From: Pseudomonas nunensis
GTDB taxonomy: Bacteria; Pseudomonadota; Gammaproteobacteria; Pseudomonadales; Pseudomonadaceae
DNA: 64,000 nucleotides
Direction: 5' to 3'
Assembly (NCBI RefSeq): GCF_024296925.1
Contig: NZ_CP101125.1
Location: forward strand, 2,544,501-2,608,500
Shown here piece by piece: positions 62,928 through 64,000 of this stretch (its first letter is position 1; each line of letters begins with the position of its first letter). The notes under the pieces were generated by a model. That model searched no databases and was not told where the DNA came from. It saw only the letters and a program-made list of their open reading frames with translations. A program made the position numbers and the translations under genes.

Positions 62928-64000
62928 CAATCCCCGTAGCAGCTGCCGAGCAGCGCGAGGCTGCGTTCGGCGGCAAAGCCGTCGTAAAACCTGACCGCGA
63001 GGTATTCCTGATACACCGCGTCGTCTGAATTCACGACGGCTGCGCCGCCGAACGCAGCCTCGCGGGCTCGGCAGCTGCTACGTCAGATGGGTTCGGTTTC
63101 GGTTACGTCAGACCGGTTCGGCTTCTACAACCTCAAAGGATTCATCCGCCCGGCTCGGCTTCCACTGCAATCCCCGTAGCAGCTGCCGAGCAGCGCGAGG
63201 CTGCGTTCGGCGGCGAAGCCGTCGTAAAACCTGACCGCGAGGTATATCTGATACACCGCGTCGTCTGAACTCACGACGGCTGCGCCGCCGAACGCAGCCT
63301 CGCGGGCTCGGCAGCTGCTACGTCAGATGGGTTCGGTTTCGGTTACGTCAGACCGGTTCGGCTTCTACAACCTCAAAGGATTCATCCGCCCGGCTCGGCT
63401 TCCACTGCAATCCCCGTAGCAGCTGCCGAGCAGCGCGAGGCTGCGTTCGGCGGCGAAGCCGTCGTAAAACCTGACCGCGAGGTATATCTGATACACCGCG
63501 TCGTCTGAACTCACGACGGCTGCGCCGCCGAACGCAGCCTCGCGGGCTCGGCAGCTGCTACGTCAGATGGGTTCGGTTTCGGTTACGTCAGACCGGTTCG
63601 GCTTCTACAACCTCAAAGGATTCATCCGCCCGGCTCGGCTTCCACTGCAATCCCCGTAGCAGCTGCCGAGCAGCGCGAGGCTGCGTTCGGCGGCGAAGCC
63701 GTCGTAAAACCTGACCGCGAGGTATTCCTGATACACCGCGTCGTCTGAACTCACGACGGCTGCGCCGCCGAACGCAGCCTCGCGGGCTCGGCAGCTGCTA
63801 CGTCAGATGGGTTCGGCTTCGGTTACGTCAGACCGGTTCGGCTTCTACAACCTCAAAGGATTCATCCGCCCGGCTCGGCTTCCACTGCAATCCCCGTAGC
63901 AGCTGCCGAGCAGCGCGAGGCTGCGTTCGGCGGCGAAGCCGTCGTAAAACCTGACCGCGAGGTATATCTGATACACCGCGTCGTCTGAACTCACGACGGC
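62928..64000. repeat. Tandem array of a 240-bp unit containing a REPIN, at least 4.5 copies
   Basis: The unit beginning CAATCCCCGTAGC starts at 62928, 63168, 63408, 63648 and 63888 (fifth copy cut by the window). Each copy holds an inverted REP pair (about 38-bp arms GTAGCAGCTGCCGAGC... and its complement, with an inner GCCGTCGT/ACGACGGC stem) plus about 100 bp of spacer. Copies differ at only a few sites, for instance GGTATTCCTG in copies 1 and 4 against GGTATATCTG in 2, 3 and 5. On the minus strand the spacer reads QWKPSRADESFEVVEAEPV then stop, so each unit may include a duplicated gene end. Confidence 0.93.

Noticed and set aside
62928..64000. CRISPR array
   Set aside because: The unit is 240 bp, spacers are identical between copies and no cas genes are near; it is a tandem REPIN array.

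Overview
The window looks like a chromosomal segment of a fluorescent-group Pseudomonas. The evidence is GC-rich coding DNA, an OprD-family porin, many LysR regulators, REP/REPIN palindromes, a secreted AroQ-gamma chorismate mutase, a KaiC-like ATPase operon and PHA-associated genes. The species call is inference from gene content; no rRNA or tRNA is present. The left half is accessory in character, with several gene remnants and two single-base frameshifts. The right half is denser and mostly intact.

Region by region: (1) 1-7.7 kb: end of a GNAT acetyltransferase, an FNR-like regulator without the Fe-S cysteine set, then an amino-acid decarboxylase operon (AdiA/LdcA-like decarboxylase, SpeF-like ornithine decarboxylase, PotE-like antiporter). 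(2) 8.2-11.2 kb: three linked genes: a small helical protein, a double-domain KaiC-like ATPase and a soluble histidine kinase. (3) 11.2-13.3 kb: decayed DNA with a UspA remnant and a P-type ATPase remnant around an intact GNAT gene that has an FNR-box-like palindrome upstream. (4) 13.4-16.1 kb: a Gabija-type defence pair (gajA/gajB) whose gajA carries a 1-nt frameshift, followed by 1.4 kb of gene-free DNA full of perfect inverted repeats, ending in a truncated sensor-kinase tail.

(5) 17.6-34 kb: a redox and detoxification stretch with an SDR + MFS pair and LysR, a dNMP-kinase-like P-loop protein, TetR plus old yellow enzyme plus SDR plus quinone reductase, another SDR, and a second TetR-governed cluster (OYE, SDR, two NTF2-like proteins) with two copies of a TAGAC-N5-GTCTA operator. 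A dicarboxylate symporter, a VOC protein with its LysR, and a small exported repeat protein follow. (6) 34.3-39.2 kb: an NAD(P)-dependent beta-hydroxyacid dehydrogenase and a second antiporter/decarboxylase operon paralogous to the first. (7) 39.4-49.6 kb: lysozyme inhibitor, aldehyde dehydrogenase, several LysR genes each divergent from one target gene, chorismate mutase, EamA exporter and patatin.

(8) 49.7-59 kb: a FixL/FixJ-like two-component pair divergent from an acyl-CoA synthetase, DUF485, sodium/solute symporter, acyl-CoA dehydrogenase and OprD-porin gene set, which together read as uptake, activation and oxidation of a short carboxylic acid. (9) 59.1-62.9 kb: PhaR-like regulator, phasin and a DUF3141 PhaC-like protein. 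(10) 62.93 kb to the end: a 240-bp unit holding a REPIN, repeated in tandem at least 4.5 times and running off the window.
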